Source: Anomaloglossus baeobatrachus
Lineage: Eukaryota > Chordata > Amphibia > Anura > Aromobatidae
DNA: 64,000 nt
Assembly: GCF_048569485.1 (NCBI RefSeq)
Contig: NC_134357.1
Location: forward strand, 355,324,709 to 355,388,708
Reading direction: 5' to 3'
Position numbers and translations under genes: made by a program. The notes beneath the pieces are model-generated. The model saw only the letters and a list, made by a program, of their open reading frames with translations, did not search any database and was not told the origin of the DNA. This document shows, piece after piece, positions 1 to 14,000 of the stretch; position 1 is the first letter of the stretch; each line of letters opens with the position of its first letter.

Positions 1-952
1 CTGCAAATATCTTTGCACTAGTGGGACAATACAGAAGTCCAACAGCCACGTTTAGGATGCCACTAAGTTCACTCAGTGTTTGCTAGTATAATGGCTTAGT
101 AACAATGAGTTTGAGTGTGCAATGCAGGCAGACGTGCTGCAAATATCTTTGCACTAGTGGGACAATACCGAAGTCCAACAGCCACTTTTATGATGCCACT
201 AAGTTCACTCAGTGTTTGCTAGTATAATGGCTTAGTAACAATGATTTTGAGTGTGCAATGCAGGTAGACGTGCTGCAAATATCTTTGCACTAGTGGGACA
301 ATACAGAAGTCCAACAGCCACTTTTATGATGCCACTAAGTTCACTCAGTGTTTGCTAGTATAATGGCTTAGTCACAATGAGTTTGAGTGTGCAATGCAGG
401 CAGACGTGCTGCAAATGTCTTTGCACTAGTGGGACAATACAGAAGTCCAACAGCCACGTTTAGGATGCCACTAAGTTCACTCAGTGTTTGCTAGTATAAT
501 GGCTTAGTAACAATGAGTTTGAGTGTGCAATGCAGGCAGACGTGCTGCAAATATCTTTGCACTAGTGGGACAATACAGAAGTCCAACAGCCACGTTTAGG
601 ATGCCACTAATTTCACTCAGTGTTTGCTAGTATAATGGCTTAGTAACAATGAGTTTGAGTGTGCAATGCAGGCAGACGTGCTGCAAATATCTTTGCACTA
701 GTGGGACAATACAGAAGTCAAAAAGCCACGTTTAGGATGCCACTAAGTTCACTCAGTGTTTGCTAGTATAATGGCTTAGTAACAATGAGTTTGAGTGTGC
801 AATGCAGGCAGACGTGCTGCAAATATCTTTGCACTAGTGGGACAATACAGAAGTCCAACAGCCACGTTTAAGATGTCACTAAGTTCACTCAGTGTTTGCT
901 AGTATAATGGCTTAGTAACAATGAGTTTGAGTGTGCAATGCAGGCAGACGTG

Positions 953-3900
953 CTGCAAATATCTTTGCACTAGTGGGACAATACAGACGTCCAACAGCCA
1001 CGTTTAGGATGCCACTAAGTTCACTCAGTGTTTGCTAGTATAATGGCTTAGTAACAATGAGTTTGAGTGTGCAATGCAGGCAGACGTGCTGCAAATATCT
1101 TTGCACTAGTGGGACAATACAGACGTCCAACAGCCACGTTTAGGATGCCACTAAGTTCACTCAGTGATTGCTAGTATAATGGCTTAGTAACAATGAGTTT
1201 GAGTGTGCAATGCAGGCAGACGTGCTGCAAATATCTTTGCACTAGTGGGACAATACAGAAGTCCAACAGCCACTTTTATGATGCCACTAAGTTCACTCAG
1301 TGTTTGCTAGTATAATGGCTTAGTAACAATGAGTTTGAGTGTGCAGTGCAGGTAGACGTGCTGCAAATATCTTTGCACTATTGGGACAATACAGAAGTCC
1401 AACAGCCACTTTTATGATGCCACTAAGTTCACTCAGTGTTTGCTAGTGTAATGGCTTAGTAACAATGAGTTTGAGTGTGCAATGCAGGCAGACGTGCTGC
1501 AAATATCTTTGCACTAGTGGGACAATACAGAAGTCCAACAGCCACTTTTATGATGTCACTAAGTTCACTCAGTGTTTGCTAGTATAATGGCTTAGTAACA
1601 ATGAGTCTGAGTGTGCAATGCAGGCAGACGTGCTGCAAATATCTTGGCACTAGTGGGACAATACAGAAGTCCAACAGCCACGTTTATGATGCCACTAAGT
1701 TTACTCAGTGATTGCTAGTATAATGGCTTAGTAACAATGAGTTTGAGTGTGCAATGCAGGCAGACGTGCTGCAAATATCTTTGCACTAGTGGGACAATAC
1801 AGAAGTCCAACAGCCACGTTTAGGATGCCACTAAGTTCACTCAGTGTTTGCTAGTATAATGGCTTAGTAACAATGAGTTGGAGTGTGCAATGCAGGCAGA
1901 CGTGCTGCAAATATCTTTGCACTAGTGGGACAATACAGAAGTCCAACAGCCACTTTTATGATGCCACTAAGTTCACTCAGTGTTTGCTAGTATAATGGCT
2001 TAGTAACAATGAGTTTGAGTGTGCAATGCAGGTAGACATGCTGCAAATATCTTTGCACTAGTGGGACAATACAGAAGTCCAACAGCCACTTTTATGATGC
2101 CACTAAGTTCACTCAGTGTTTGCTAGTATAATGGCTTAGTAACAATGAGTTTGAGTGTGCAATGCAGGCAGACGTGCTGCAAATATCTTTGCACTAGTGG
2201 GACAATACAGAAGTCCAACAGCCACGTTTAGGATGCCACTAAGTTCACTCAGTGTTTGCTAGTATAATGGCTTAGTAACAATGAGTTTGAGTGTGCAATG
2301 CAGGCAGACGTGCTGCAAATATCTTTGCACTAGTGGGACAATACAGAAGTCCAACAGCCACGTTTAGGATGTCACTAAGTTCACTCAGTGTTTGCTAGTA
2401 TAATGGCTTAGTAACAATGAGTTTGAGTGTGCAATGCAGGCAGACGTGCTGCAAATATTTTTGCACTAGTGGGACAATACAGAAGTCCAACAGCCACGTT
2501 TAGGATGTCACTAAGTTCACTCAGTGTTTGCTAGTATAATGGCTTAGTAACAATGAGTTTGAGTGTGCAATGCAGGCAGACGTGCTGCAAATATCTTTGC
2601 ACTAGTGGGACAATACAGACGTCCAACAGCCACGTTTAGGATGCCACTAAGTTCACTCAGTTTTTGCTAGTATAATGGCTTAGTAACAATGAGTTTGAGT
2701 GTGCAATGCAGGCAGACGTGCTGCAAATATCTTTGCACTAGTGGGACAATACAGAAGTCCAACAGCCACTTTTATGATGCCACTAAGTTCACTCAGTGTT
2801 TGCTAGTATAATGGCTTAGTAGCAATGAGTTTGAGTGTGCAGTGCAGGTAGACGTGCTGCAAATATCTTTGCACTATTGGGACAATACAGAAGTCCAACA
2901 GCCACTTTTATGATGCCACTAATTTCACTCAGTGTTTGCTAGTGTAATGGCTTAGTAACAATGAGTTTGAGTGTGCAATGCAGGCAGACGTGCTGCAAAT
3001 ATCTTTGCACTAGTGGGACAATACAGAAGTCCAACAGCCACGTTTAGGATGCCACTAAGTTCACTCAGTGTTTGCTAGTATAATGGCTTAGTAGCAATGA
3101 GTTTGAGTGTGCAATGCAGGCAGACGTGCTGCAAATATCTTTGCACTAGTGGGACAATACAGAAGTCCAACAGCCACTTTTATGATGCCACTAAGTTCAC
3201 TCAGTATTTTCTAGTATAATGGCTTAGTAACAATGAGTTTGAGTGTGCAATGCAGGTAGACGTGCTGCAAATATCTTTGCACTAGTGGGACAATACAGAA
3301 GTCCAACAGCCACTTTTATGATGTCACTAAGTTCACTCAGTGTTTGCTAGTATAATGGCTTAGTAACAATGAGTTTGAGTGTGCAATGCAGGCAGACGTG
3401 CTGCAAATATCTTTGCACTAGTAGGACAATACAGAAGTCCAACAGCCAGGTTTATGATGCCACTAAGTTTACTCAGTGTTTGCTAGTATAATGGCTTAGT
3501 AACAATGAGTTTGAGTGTGCAATGCAGGCAGACGTGCTGCAAATATCTTTGCACTAGTGGGACAATACAGAAGTCCAACAGCCACGTTTAGGATGCCACT
3601 AAGTTCACTCAGTGTTTGCTAGTGTAATGGCTTAGTAACAATGAGTTTGAGTGTGCAATGCAGGCAGACGTGCTGCAAATATCTTTGCACTAGTGGGACA
3701 ATACAGAAGTCCAACAGCCACTTTTATGATGCCACTAAGTTCACTCAGTGTTTGCTAGTATAATAGCTTAGTAACAATGAGTTTGAGTGTGCAATGCAGG
3801 TAGACGTGCTGCAAATATCTTTGCACTAGTGGGACAATACAGAAGTCCAACAGCCACTTTTATGATGCCACTAAGTTCACTCAGTGTTTGCTAGTATAAT

Positions 3901-5984
3901 GGCTTAGTCACAATGAGTTTGAGTGTGCAATGCAGGCAGACGTGCTGCAAATATCTTTGCACTAGTGGGACAATACAGACGTCCAACAGCCACGTTTAGG
4001 ATGCCACTAAGTTCACTCAGTGTTTGCTAGTATAATGGCTTAGTAACAATGAGTTTGAGTGTGCAATGCAGGCAGACGTGCTGCAAATATCTTTGCACTA
4101 GTGGGACAATACAGAAGTCCAACAGCCACTTTTATGATGCCACTAAGTTCACTCAGTGTTTGCTAGTATAATGGCTTAGTAACAATGAGTTTGAGTGTGC
4201 AGTGCAGGTAGACGTGCTGCAAATATCTTTGCACTATTGGGACAATACAGAAGTCCAACAGCCACTTTTATGATGCCACTAAGTTCACTCAGTGTTTGCT
4301 AGTGTAATGGCTTAGTAACAATGAGTTTGAGTGTGCAATGCAGGCAGACGTGCTGCAAATATCTTTGCACTAGTGGGACAATACAGAAGTCCAACAGCCA
4401 CTTTTATGATGTCACTAAGTTCACTCAGTGTTTGCTAGTATAATGGCTTAGTAACAATGAGTTTGAGTGTGCAATGCAGGCAGACGTGCTGCAAATATCT
4501 TTGCACTAGTGGGACAATACAGAAGTCCAACAGCCACGTTTAGGATGCCACTAAGTTCACTCAGTGTTTGCTAGTATAATGGCTTAGTAACAATGAGTTT
4601 GAGTGTGCAATGCAGGCAGACGTGCTGCAAATATCTTTGCACTAGTGGGACAATACAGAAGTCCAACAGCCACGTTTAGGATGCCACTAAGTTTACTCAG
4701 TGTTTGCTAGTATAATGGCTTAGTAACAATCAGTTTGAGTGTGCAATGCAGGCAGACGTGCTGCAAATATCTTTGCACTAGTGGGACAATACAGAAGTCC
4801 AACAGCCACTTTTATGATGCCACTAAGTTCACTCAGTGTTTGCTAGTATAATGGCTTAGTAGCAATGAGTTTGAGTGTGCAATGCAGGCAGACGTGCTGC
4901 AAATATCTTTGCACTAGTGGGACAATACAGAAGTCCAACAGCCACTTTTATGATGCCACTAAGTTCACTCAGTATTTTCTAGTATAATGGCTTAGTAACA
5001 ATGAGTTTGAGTGTGCAATGCAGGTAGACGTGCTGCAAATATCTTTGCACTAGGGGGACAATACAGAAGTCCAACAGCCACTTTTATGATGTCACTAAGT
5101 TCACTCAGTGTTTGCTAGAATAATGGCTTAGTAACAATGAGTTTGAGTGTGCAATGCAGGCAGACGTGCTGCAAATATCTTTGCACTAGTGGGACAATAC
5201 AGAAGTCCAACAGCCACGTTTATGATGCCACTAAGTTTACTCAGTGTTTGCTAGTATAATGGCTTAGTAATAATGAGTTTGAGTGTGCAATGCAGGCAGA
5301 CGTGCTGCAAATATCTTTGCACTAGTGGGACAATACAGAAGTCCAACAGCCACGTTTAGGATGCCACTAAGTTCACTCAGTGTTTGCTAGTATAACGGCT
5401 TAGTAACAATGAGTTTGAGTGTGCAATGCAGGCAGATGTGCTGCAAATATCTTTGCACTAGTGGGACAATACAGAAGTCCAACAGCCACTTTTATGATGC
5501 CACTAAGTTCACTCAGTGTTTTCTAGTATAATGGCTTAGTAACAATGAGTTTGAGTGTGCAATGCAGGCAGACGTGCTGCAAATATCTTTGCACTAGTGG
5601 GACAATACAGAAGTCCAACAGCCACGTTTAGGATGCCACTAAGTTCACTCAGTGTTTGCTAGTATAATGGCTTAGTAACAATGAGTTTGAGTGTGCAATG
5701 CAGGCAGACGTGCTGCAAATATCTTTGCACTAGTGGGACAATACAGAAGTCCAACAGCCACGTTTAGGATGTCACTAAGTTCACTCAGTGTTTGCTAGTA
5801 TAATGGCTTAGTAACAATGAGTTTGAGTGTGCAATGCAGGCAGACGTGCTGCAAATATCTTTGCACTAGTGGGACAATACAGACGTCCAACAGCCACGTT
5901 TAGGATGCCACTAAGTTCACTCAGTGTTTGCTAGTATAATGGCTTAGTAACAATGAGTTTGAGTGTGCAATGCAGGCAGACGTG
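953..5984. repeat. Higher-order repeat copy 1 (37 monomers, 5032 bp)
   Basis: Diagnostic rare variants recur exactly 5032 bp (37 x 136) later in copy 2: tgatt at 1167 and 6199, gagttgg at 1880 and 6912, the doubled t of ttttt at 2662 and 7694, gtcacaatg at 3909 and 8941, and the tagggg variant at 5054 and 10086. The a-to-g change in gtgcagtg at 1346, 2842 and 4202 recurs at 6378, 7874 and 9234. The preceding monomer (817) does not match its partner at 5849, so the repeat boundary is placed at about 953. Confidence 0.9.
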
Positions 5985-8900
5985 CTGCAAATATCTTTGC
6001 ACTAGTGGGACAATACAGACGTCCAACAGCCACGTTTAGGATGCCACTAAGTTCACTCAGTGTTTGCTAGTATAATGGCTTAGTAACAATGAGTTTGAGT
6101 GTGCAATGCAGGCAGACGTGCTGCAAATATCTTTGCACTAGTGGGACAATACAGACGTCCAACAGCCACGTTTAGGATGCCACTAAGTTCACTCAGTGAT
6201 TGCTAGTATAATGGCTTAGTAACAATGAGTTTGAGTGTGCAATGCAGGCAGACGTGCTGCAAATATCTTTGCACTAGTGGGACAATACAGAAGTCCAACA
6301 GCCACTTTTATGATGCCACTAAGTTCACTCAGTGTTTGCTAGTATAATGGCTTAGTAACAATGAGTTTGAGTGTGCAGTGCAGGTAGACGTGCTGCAAAT
6401 ATCTTTGCACTATTGGGACAATACAGAAGTCCAACAGCCACTTTTATGATGCCACTAAGTTCACTCAGTGTTTGCTAGTGTAATGGCTTAGTAACAATGA
6501 GTTTGAGTGTGCAATGCAGGCAGACGTGCTGCAAATATCTTTGCACTAGTGGGACAATACAGAAGTCCAACAGCCACTTTTATGATGTCACTAAGTTCAC
6601 TCAGTGTTTGCTAGTATAATGGCTTAGTAACAATGAGTCTGAGTGTGCAATGCAGGCAGACGTGCTGCAAATATCTTGGCACTAGTGGGACAATAAAGAA
6701 GTCCAACAGCCACGTTTATGATGCCACTAAGTTTACTCAGTGATTGCTAGTATAATGGCTTAGTAACAATGAGTTTGAGTGTGCAATGCAGGCAGACGTG
6801 CTGCAAATATCTTTGCACTAGTGGGACAATACAGAAGTCCAACAGCCACGTTTAGGATGCCACTAAGTTCACTCAGTGTTTGCTAGTATAATGGCTTAGT
6901 AACAATGAGTTGGAGTGTGCAATGCAGGCAGACGTGCTGCAAATATCTTTGCACTAGTGGGACAATACAGAAGTCCAACAGCCACTTTTATGATGCCACT
7001 AAGTTCACTCAGTGTTTGCTAGTATAATGGCTTAGTAACAATGAGTTTGAGTGTGCAATGCAGGTAGACATGCTGCAAATATCTTTGCACTAGTGGGACA
7101 ATACAGAAGTCCAACAGCCACTTTTATGATGCCACTAAGTTCACTCAGTGTTTGCTAGTATAATGGCTTAGTAACAATGAGTTTGAGTGTGCAATGCAGG
7201 CAGACGTGCTGCAAATATCTTTGCACTAGTGGGACAATACAGAAGTCCAACAGCCACGTTTAGGATGCCACTAAGTTCACTCAGTGTTTGCTAGTATAAT
7301 GGCTTAGTAACAATGAGTTTGAGTGTGCAATGCAGGCAGACGTGCTGCAAATATCTTTGCACTAGTGGGACAATACAGAAGTCCAACAGCCACGTTTAGG
7401 ATGTCACTAAGTTCACTCAGTGTTTGCTAGTATAATGGCTTAGTAACAATGAGTTTGAGTGTGCAATGCAGGCAGACGTGCTGCAAATATTTTTGCACTA
7501 GTGGGACAATACAGAAGTCCAACAGCCACGTTTAGGATGTCACTAAGTTCACTCAGTGTTTGCTAGTATAATGGCTTAGTAACAATGAGTTTGAGTGTGC
7601 AATGCAGGCAGACGTGCTGCAAATATCTTTGCACTAGTGGGACAATACAGACGTCCAACAGCCACGTTTAGGATGCCACTAAGTTCACTCAGTTTTTGCT
7701 AGTATAATGGCTTAGTAACAATGAGTTTGAGTGTGCAATGCAGGCAGACGTGCTGCAAATATCTTTGCACTAGTGGGACAATACAGAAGTCCAACAGCCA
7801 CTTTTATGATGCCACTAAGTTCACTCAGTGTTTGCTAGTATAATGGCTTAGTAGCAATGAGTTTGAGTGTGCAGTGCAGGTAGACGTGCTGCAAATATCT
7901 TTGCACTATTGGGACAATACAGAAGTCCAACAGCCACTTTTATGATGCCACTAATTTCACTCAGTGTTTGCTAGTGTAATGGCTTAGTAACAATGAGTTT
8001 GAGTGTGCAATGCAGGCAGACGTGCTGCAAATATCTTTGCACTAGTGGGACAATACAGAAGTCCAACAGCCACGTTTAGGATGCCACTAAGTTCACTCAG
8101 TGTTTGCTAGTATAATGGCTTAGTAGCAATGAGTTTGAGTGTGCAATGCAGGCAGACGTGCTGCAAATATCTTTGCACTAGTGGGACAATACAGAAGTCC
8201 AACAGCCACTTTTATGATGCCACTAAGTTCACTCAGTATTTTCTAGTATAATGGCTTAGTAACAATGAGTTTGAGTGTGCAATGCAGGTAGACGTGCTGC
8301 AAATATCTTTGCACTAGTGGGACAATACAGAAGTCCAACAGCCACTTTTATGATGTCACTAAGTTCACTCAGTGTTTGCTAGTATAATGGCTTAGTAACA
8401 ATGAGTTTGAGTGTGCAATGCAGGCAGACGTGCTGCAAATATCTTTGCACTAGTAGGACAATACAGAAGTCCAACAGCCAGGTTTATGATGCCACTAAGT
8501 TTACTCAGTGTTTGCTAGTATAATGGCTTAGTAACAATGAGTTTGAGTGTGCAATGCAGGCAGACGTGCTGCAAATATCTTTGCACTAGTGGGACAATAC
8601 AGAAGTCCAACAGCCACGTTTAGGATGCCACTAAGTTCACTCAGTGTTTGCTAGTGTAATGGCTTAGTAACAATGAGTTTGAGTGTGCAATGCAGGCAGA
8701 CGTGCTGCAAATATCTTTGCACTAGTGGGACAATACAGAAGTCCAACAGCCACTTTTATGATGCCACTAAGTTCACTCAGTGTTTGCTAGTATAATAGCT
8801 TAGTAACAATGAGTTTGAGTGTGCAATGCAGGTAGACGTGCTGCAAATATCTTTGCACTAGTGGGACAATACAGAAGTCCAACAGCCACTTTTATGATGC

Positions 8901-11016
8901 CACTAAGTTCACTCAGTGTTTGCTAGTATAATGGCTTAGTCACAATGAGTTTGAGTGTGCAATGCAGGCAGACGTGCTGCAAATATCTTTGCACTAGTGG
9001 GACAATACAGACGTCCAACAGCCACGTTTAGGATGCCACTAAGTTCACTCAGTGTTTGCTAGTATAATGGCTTAGTAACAATGAGTTTGAGTGTGCAATG
9101 CAGGCAGACGTGCTGCAAATATCTTTGCACTAGTGGGACAATACAGAAGTCCAACAGCCACTTTTATGATGCCACTAAGTTCACTCAGTGTTTGCTAGTA
9201 TAATGGCTTAGTAACAATGAGTTTGAGTGTGCAGTGCAGGTAGACGTGCTGCAAATATCTTTGCACTATTGGGACAATACAGAAGTCCAACAGCCACTTT
9301 TATGATGCCACTAAGTTCACTCAGTGTTTGCTAGTGTAATGGCTTAGTAACAATGAGTTTGAGTGTGCAATGCAGGCAGACGTGCTGCAAATATCTTTGC
9401 ACTAGTGGGACAATACAGAAGTCCAACAGCCACTTTTATGATGTCACTAAGTTCACTCAGTGTTTGCTAGTATAATGGCTTAGTAACAATGAGTTTGAGT
9501 GTGCAATGCAGGCAGACGTGCTGCAAATATCTTTGCACTAGTGGGACAATACAGAAGTCCAACAGCCACGTTTAGGATGCCACTAAGTTCACTCAGTGTT
9601 TGCTAGTATAATGGCTTAGTAACAATGAGTTTGAGTGTGCAATGCAGGCAGACGTGCTGCAAATATCTTTGCACTAGTGGGACAATACAGAAGTCCAACA
9701 GCCACGTTTAGGATGCCACTAAGTTTACTCAGTGTTTGCTAGTATAATGGCTTAGTAACAATCAGTTTGAGTGTGCAATGCAGGCAGACGTGCTGCAAAT
9801 ATCTTTGCACTAGTGGGACAATACAGAAGTCCAACAGCCACTTTTATGATGCCACTAAGTTCACTCAGTGTTTGCTAGTATAATGGCTTAGTAGCAATGA
9901 GTTTGAGTGTGCAATGCAGGCAGACGTGCTGCAAATATCTTTGCACTAGTGGGACAATACAGAAGTCCAACAGCCACTTTTATGATGCCACTAAGTTCAC
10001 TCAGTATTTTCTAGTATAATGGCTTAGTAACAATGAGTTTGAGTGTGCAATGCAGGTAGACGTGCTGCAAATATCTTTGCACTAGGGGGACAATACAGAA
10101 GTCCAACAGCCACTTTTATGATGTCACTAAGTTCACTCAGTGTTTGCTAGAATAATGGCTTAGTAACAATGAGTTTGAGTGTGCAATGCAGGCAGACGTG
10201 CTGCAAATATCTTTGCACTAGTGGGACAATACAGAAGTCCAACAGCCACGTTTATGATGCCACTAAGTTTACTCAGTGTTTGCTAGTATAATGGCTTAGT
10301 AATAATGAGTTTGAGTGTGCAATGCAGGCAGACGTGCTGCAAATATCTTTGCACTAGTGGGACAATACAGAAGTCCAACAGCCACGTTTAGGATGCCACT
10401 AAGTTCACTCAGTGTTTGCTAGTATAACGGCTTAGTAACAATGAGTTTGAGTGTGCAATGCAGGCAGATGTGCTGCAAATATCTTTGCACTAGTGGGACA
10501 ATACAGAAGTCCAACAGCCACTTTTATGATGCCACTAAGTTCACTCAGTGTTTTCTAGTATAATGGCTTAGTAACAATGAGTTTGAGTGTGCAATGCAGG
10601 CAGACGTGCTGCAAATATCTTTGCACTAGTGGGACAATACAGAAGTCCAACAGCCACGTTTAGGATGCCACTAAGTTCACTCAGTGTTTGCTAGTATAAT
10701 GGCTTAGTAACAATGAGTTTGAGTGTGCAATGCAGGCAGACGTGCTGCAAATATCTTTGCACTAGTGGGACAATACAGAAGTCCAACAGCCACGTTTAGG
10801 ATGTCACTAAGTTCACTCAGTGTTTGCTAGTATATTGGCTTAGTAACAATGAGTTTGAGTGTGCAATGCAGGCAGACGTGCTGCAAATATCTTTGCACTA
10901 GTGGGACAATACAGACGTCCAACAGCCACGTTTAGGATGCCACTAAGTTCACTCAGTGTTTGCTAGTATAATGGCTTAGTAACAATGAGTTTGAGTGTGC
11001 AATGCAGGCAGACGTG
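5985..11016. repeat. Higher-order repeat copy 2 (37 monomers, 5032 bp)
   Basis: Near-identical to copy 1. Reading by eye I noticed only isolated differences, for example acag versus aaag near 6696 and tataatgg versus tatattgg near 10835. From 11017 the register changes: the monomer matches 6257 rather than 5985, so the third period starts with a two-monomer skip. Such low divergence implies a very recent duplication or ongoing homogenisation; a collapsed or duplicated assembly block is the alternative. Confidence 0.88.
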
Positions 11017-14000
11017 CTGCAAATATCTTTGCACTAGTGGGACAATACAGAAGTCCAACAGCCACTTTTATGATGCCACTAAGTTCACTCAGTGTTTGCT
11101 AGTATAATGGCTTAGTAACAATGAGTTTGAGTGTGCAGTGCAGGTAGACGTGCTGCAAATATCTTTGCACTATTGGGACAATACAGAAGTCCAACAGCCA
11201 CTTTTATGATGCCACTAAGTTCACTCAGTTTTTGCTAGTGTAATGGCTTAGTAACAATGAGTTTGAGTGTGCAATGCAGGCAGACGTGCTGCAAATATCT
11301 TTGCACTAGTGGGACAATACAGAAGTCCAACAGCCACGTTTAGGATGCCACTAAGTTCACTCAGTGTTTGCTAGTATAATGGCTTAGTAGCAATGAGTTT
11401 GAGTGTGCAATGCAGGCAGACGTGCTGCAAATATCTTTGCACTAGTGGGACAATACAGAAGTCCAACAGCCACTTTTATGATGCCACTAAGTTCACTCAG
11501 TATTTTCTAGTGTAATGGCTTAGTAACAATGAGTTTGAGTGTGCAATGCAGGTAGACGTGCTGCAAATATCTTTGCACTAGTGGGACAATACAGAAGTCC
11601 AACAGCCACTTTTATGATGTCACTAAGTTCACTCAGTGTTTGCTAGTATAATGGCTTAGTAACAATGAGTTTGAGTGTGCAATGCAGGCAGACGTGCTGC
11701 AAATATCTTTGCACTAGTGGGACAATACAGAAGTCCAACAGCCACGTTTAGGATGCCACTAAGTTCACTCAGTGTTTGCCAGTATAATGGCTTAGTAACA
11801 ATGAGTTTGAGTGTGCAATGCAGGCAGACGTGCTGCAAATATCTTTGCACTAGTGGGACAATAGAGAAGTCCAACAGCCACTTTTACGATGCCACTAAGT
11901 TCACTCAGTGTTTGCTAGTATAATGGCTTAGTAACAATGAGTTTGAGTGTGCAATGCAGGCAGACGTGCTGCAAATATCTTTGCACTAGTGGGACAATAC
12001 AGAAGTCCAACAGCCACGTTTAGGATGCCACTAAGTTTACTCAGTGTTTGCTAGTATAATGGCTTAGTAACAATGAGTTTGAGTGTGCAATGCAGGCAGA
12101 CGTGCTGCAAATATCTTTGCACTAGTGGGACAATACAGAAGTCCAACAGCCACTTTTATGATGCCACTAAGTTCACTCAGTATTTTCTAGTATAATGGCT
12201 TAGTAACAATGAGTTTGAGTGTGCAATGCAGGTAGACGTGCTGCAAATATCTTTGCACTAGTGGGACAATACAGAAGTCCAACAGCCACTTTTATGATGT
12301 CACTAAGTTCACTCAGTGTTTGCTAGTATAATGGCTTAGTAACAATGAGTTTGAGTGTGCAATGCAGGCAGACGTGCTGCAAATATCTTTGCACTAGTGG
12401 GACAATACAGAAGTCCAACAGCCACGTTTATGATGCCACTAAGTTTACTCAGTGTTTGCTAGTATAATGGCTTAGTAATAATGAGTTTGAGTGTGCAATG
12501 CAGGCAGACGTGCTGCAAATATCTTTGCACTAGTGGGACAATACAGAAGTCCAACAGCCACGTTTAGGATGCCACTAAGTTCACTCAGTGTTTGCTAGTA
12601 TAACGGCTTAGTAACAATGAGTTTGAGTGTGCAATGCAGGCAGATGTGCTGCAAATATCTTTGCACTAGTGGGACAATACAGAAGTCCAACAGCCACTTT
12701 TATGATGCCACTAAGTTCACTCAGTGTTTGCTAGTATAATGGCTTAGTAACAATGAGTTTGAGTGTGCAATGCAGGTAGACGTGCTGCAGATATCTTTGC
12801 ACTAGTGGGACAATACAGAAGTCCAACAGCCACTTTTATGATGCCACTAAGTTCACTCAGTGTTTGCTAGTATAATGGCTTAGTAACAATGAGTTTGAGT
12901 GTGCAATGCAGGCAGACGTGCTGCAAATATCTTTGCACTAGTGGGACAATACAGAAGTCCAACAGCCACGTTTAGGATGCCACTAAGTTCACTCAGTGTT
13001 TGCTAGTATAATGGCTTAGTAACAATGAGTTTGAGTGTGCAATGCAGGCAGACGTGCTGCAAATATCTTTGCACTAGTGGGACAATACAGAAGTCCAACA
13101 GCCACGTTTAGGATGCCACTAAGTTCACTCAGTGTTTGCTAGTATAATGGCTTAGTAACAATGAGTTTGAGTGTGCAATGCAGGCAGACGTGCTGCAAAT
13201 ATCTTTGCACTAGTGGGACAATACAGAAGTCCAACAGCCACGTTTAGGATGTCACTAAGTTCACTCAGTGTTTGCTAGTATAATGGCTTAGTAACAATGA
13301 GTTTGAGTGTGCAATGCAGGCAGACGTGCTGCAAATATCTTTGCACTAGTGGGACAATACAGACGTCCAACAGCCACGTTTAGGATGCCACTAAGTTCAC
13401 TCAGTGTTTGCTAGTATAATGGCTTAGTAACAATGAGTTTGAGTGTGCAATGCAGGCAGACGTGCTGCAAATATCTTTGCACTAGTGGGACAATACAGAA
13501 GTCCAACAGCCACTTTTATGATGCCACTAAGTTCACTCAGTGTTTGCTAGTATAATGGCTTAGTAACAATGAGTTTGAGTGTGCAGTGCAGGTAGACGTG
13601 CTGCAAATATCTTTGCACTATTCGGACAATACAGAAGTCCAACAGCCACTTTTATGATGCCACTAAGTTCACTCAGTGTTTGCTAGTGTAATGGCTTAGT
13701 AACAATGAGTTTGAGTGTGCAATGCAGGCAGACGTGCTGCAAATATCTTTGCACTAGTGGGACAATACAGAAGTCCAACAGCCACGTTTAGGATGCCACT
13801 AAGTTCACTCAGTGTTTGCTAGTATAATGGCTTAGTAGCAATGAGTTTGAGTGTGCAATGCAGGCAGACGTGCTGCAAATATCTTTGCACTAGTGGGACA
13901 ATACAGAAGTCCAACAGCCACTTTTATGATGCCACTAAGTTCAATCAGTATTTTCTAGTATAATGGCTTAGTAACAATGAGTTTGAGTGTGCAATGCAGG

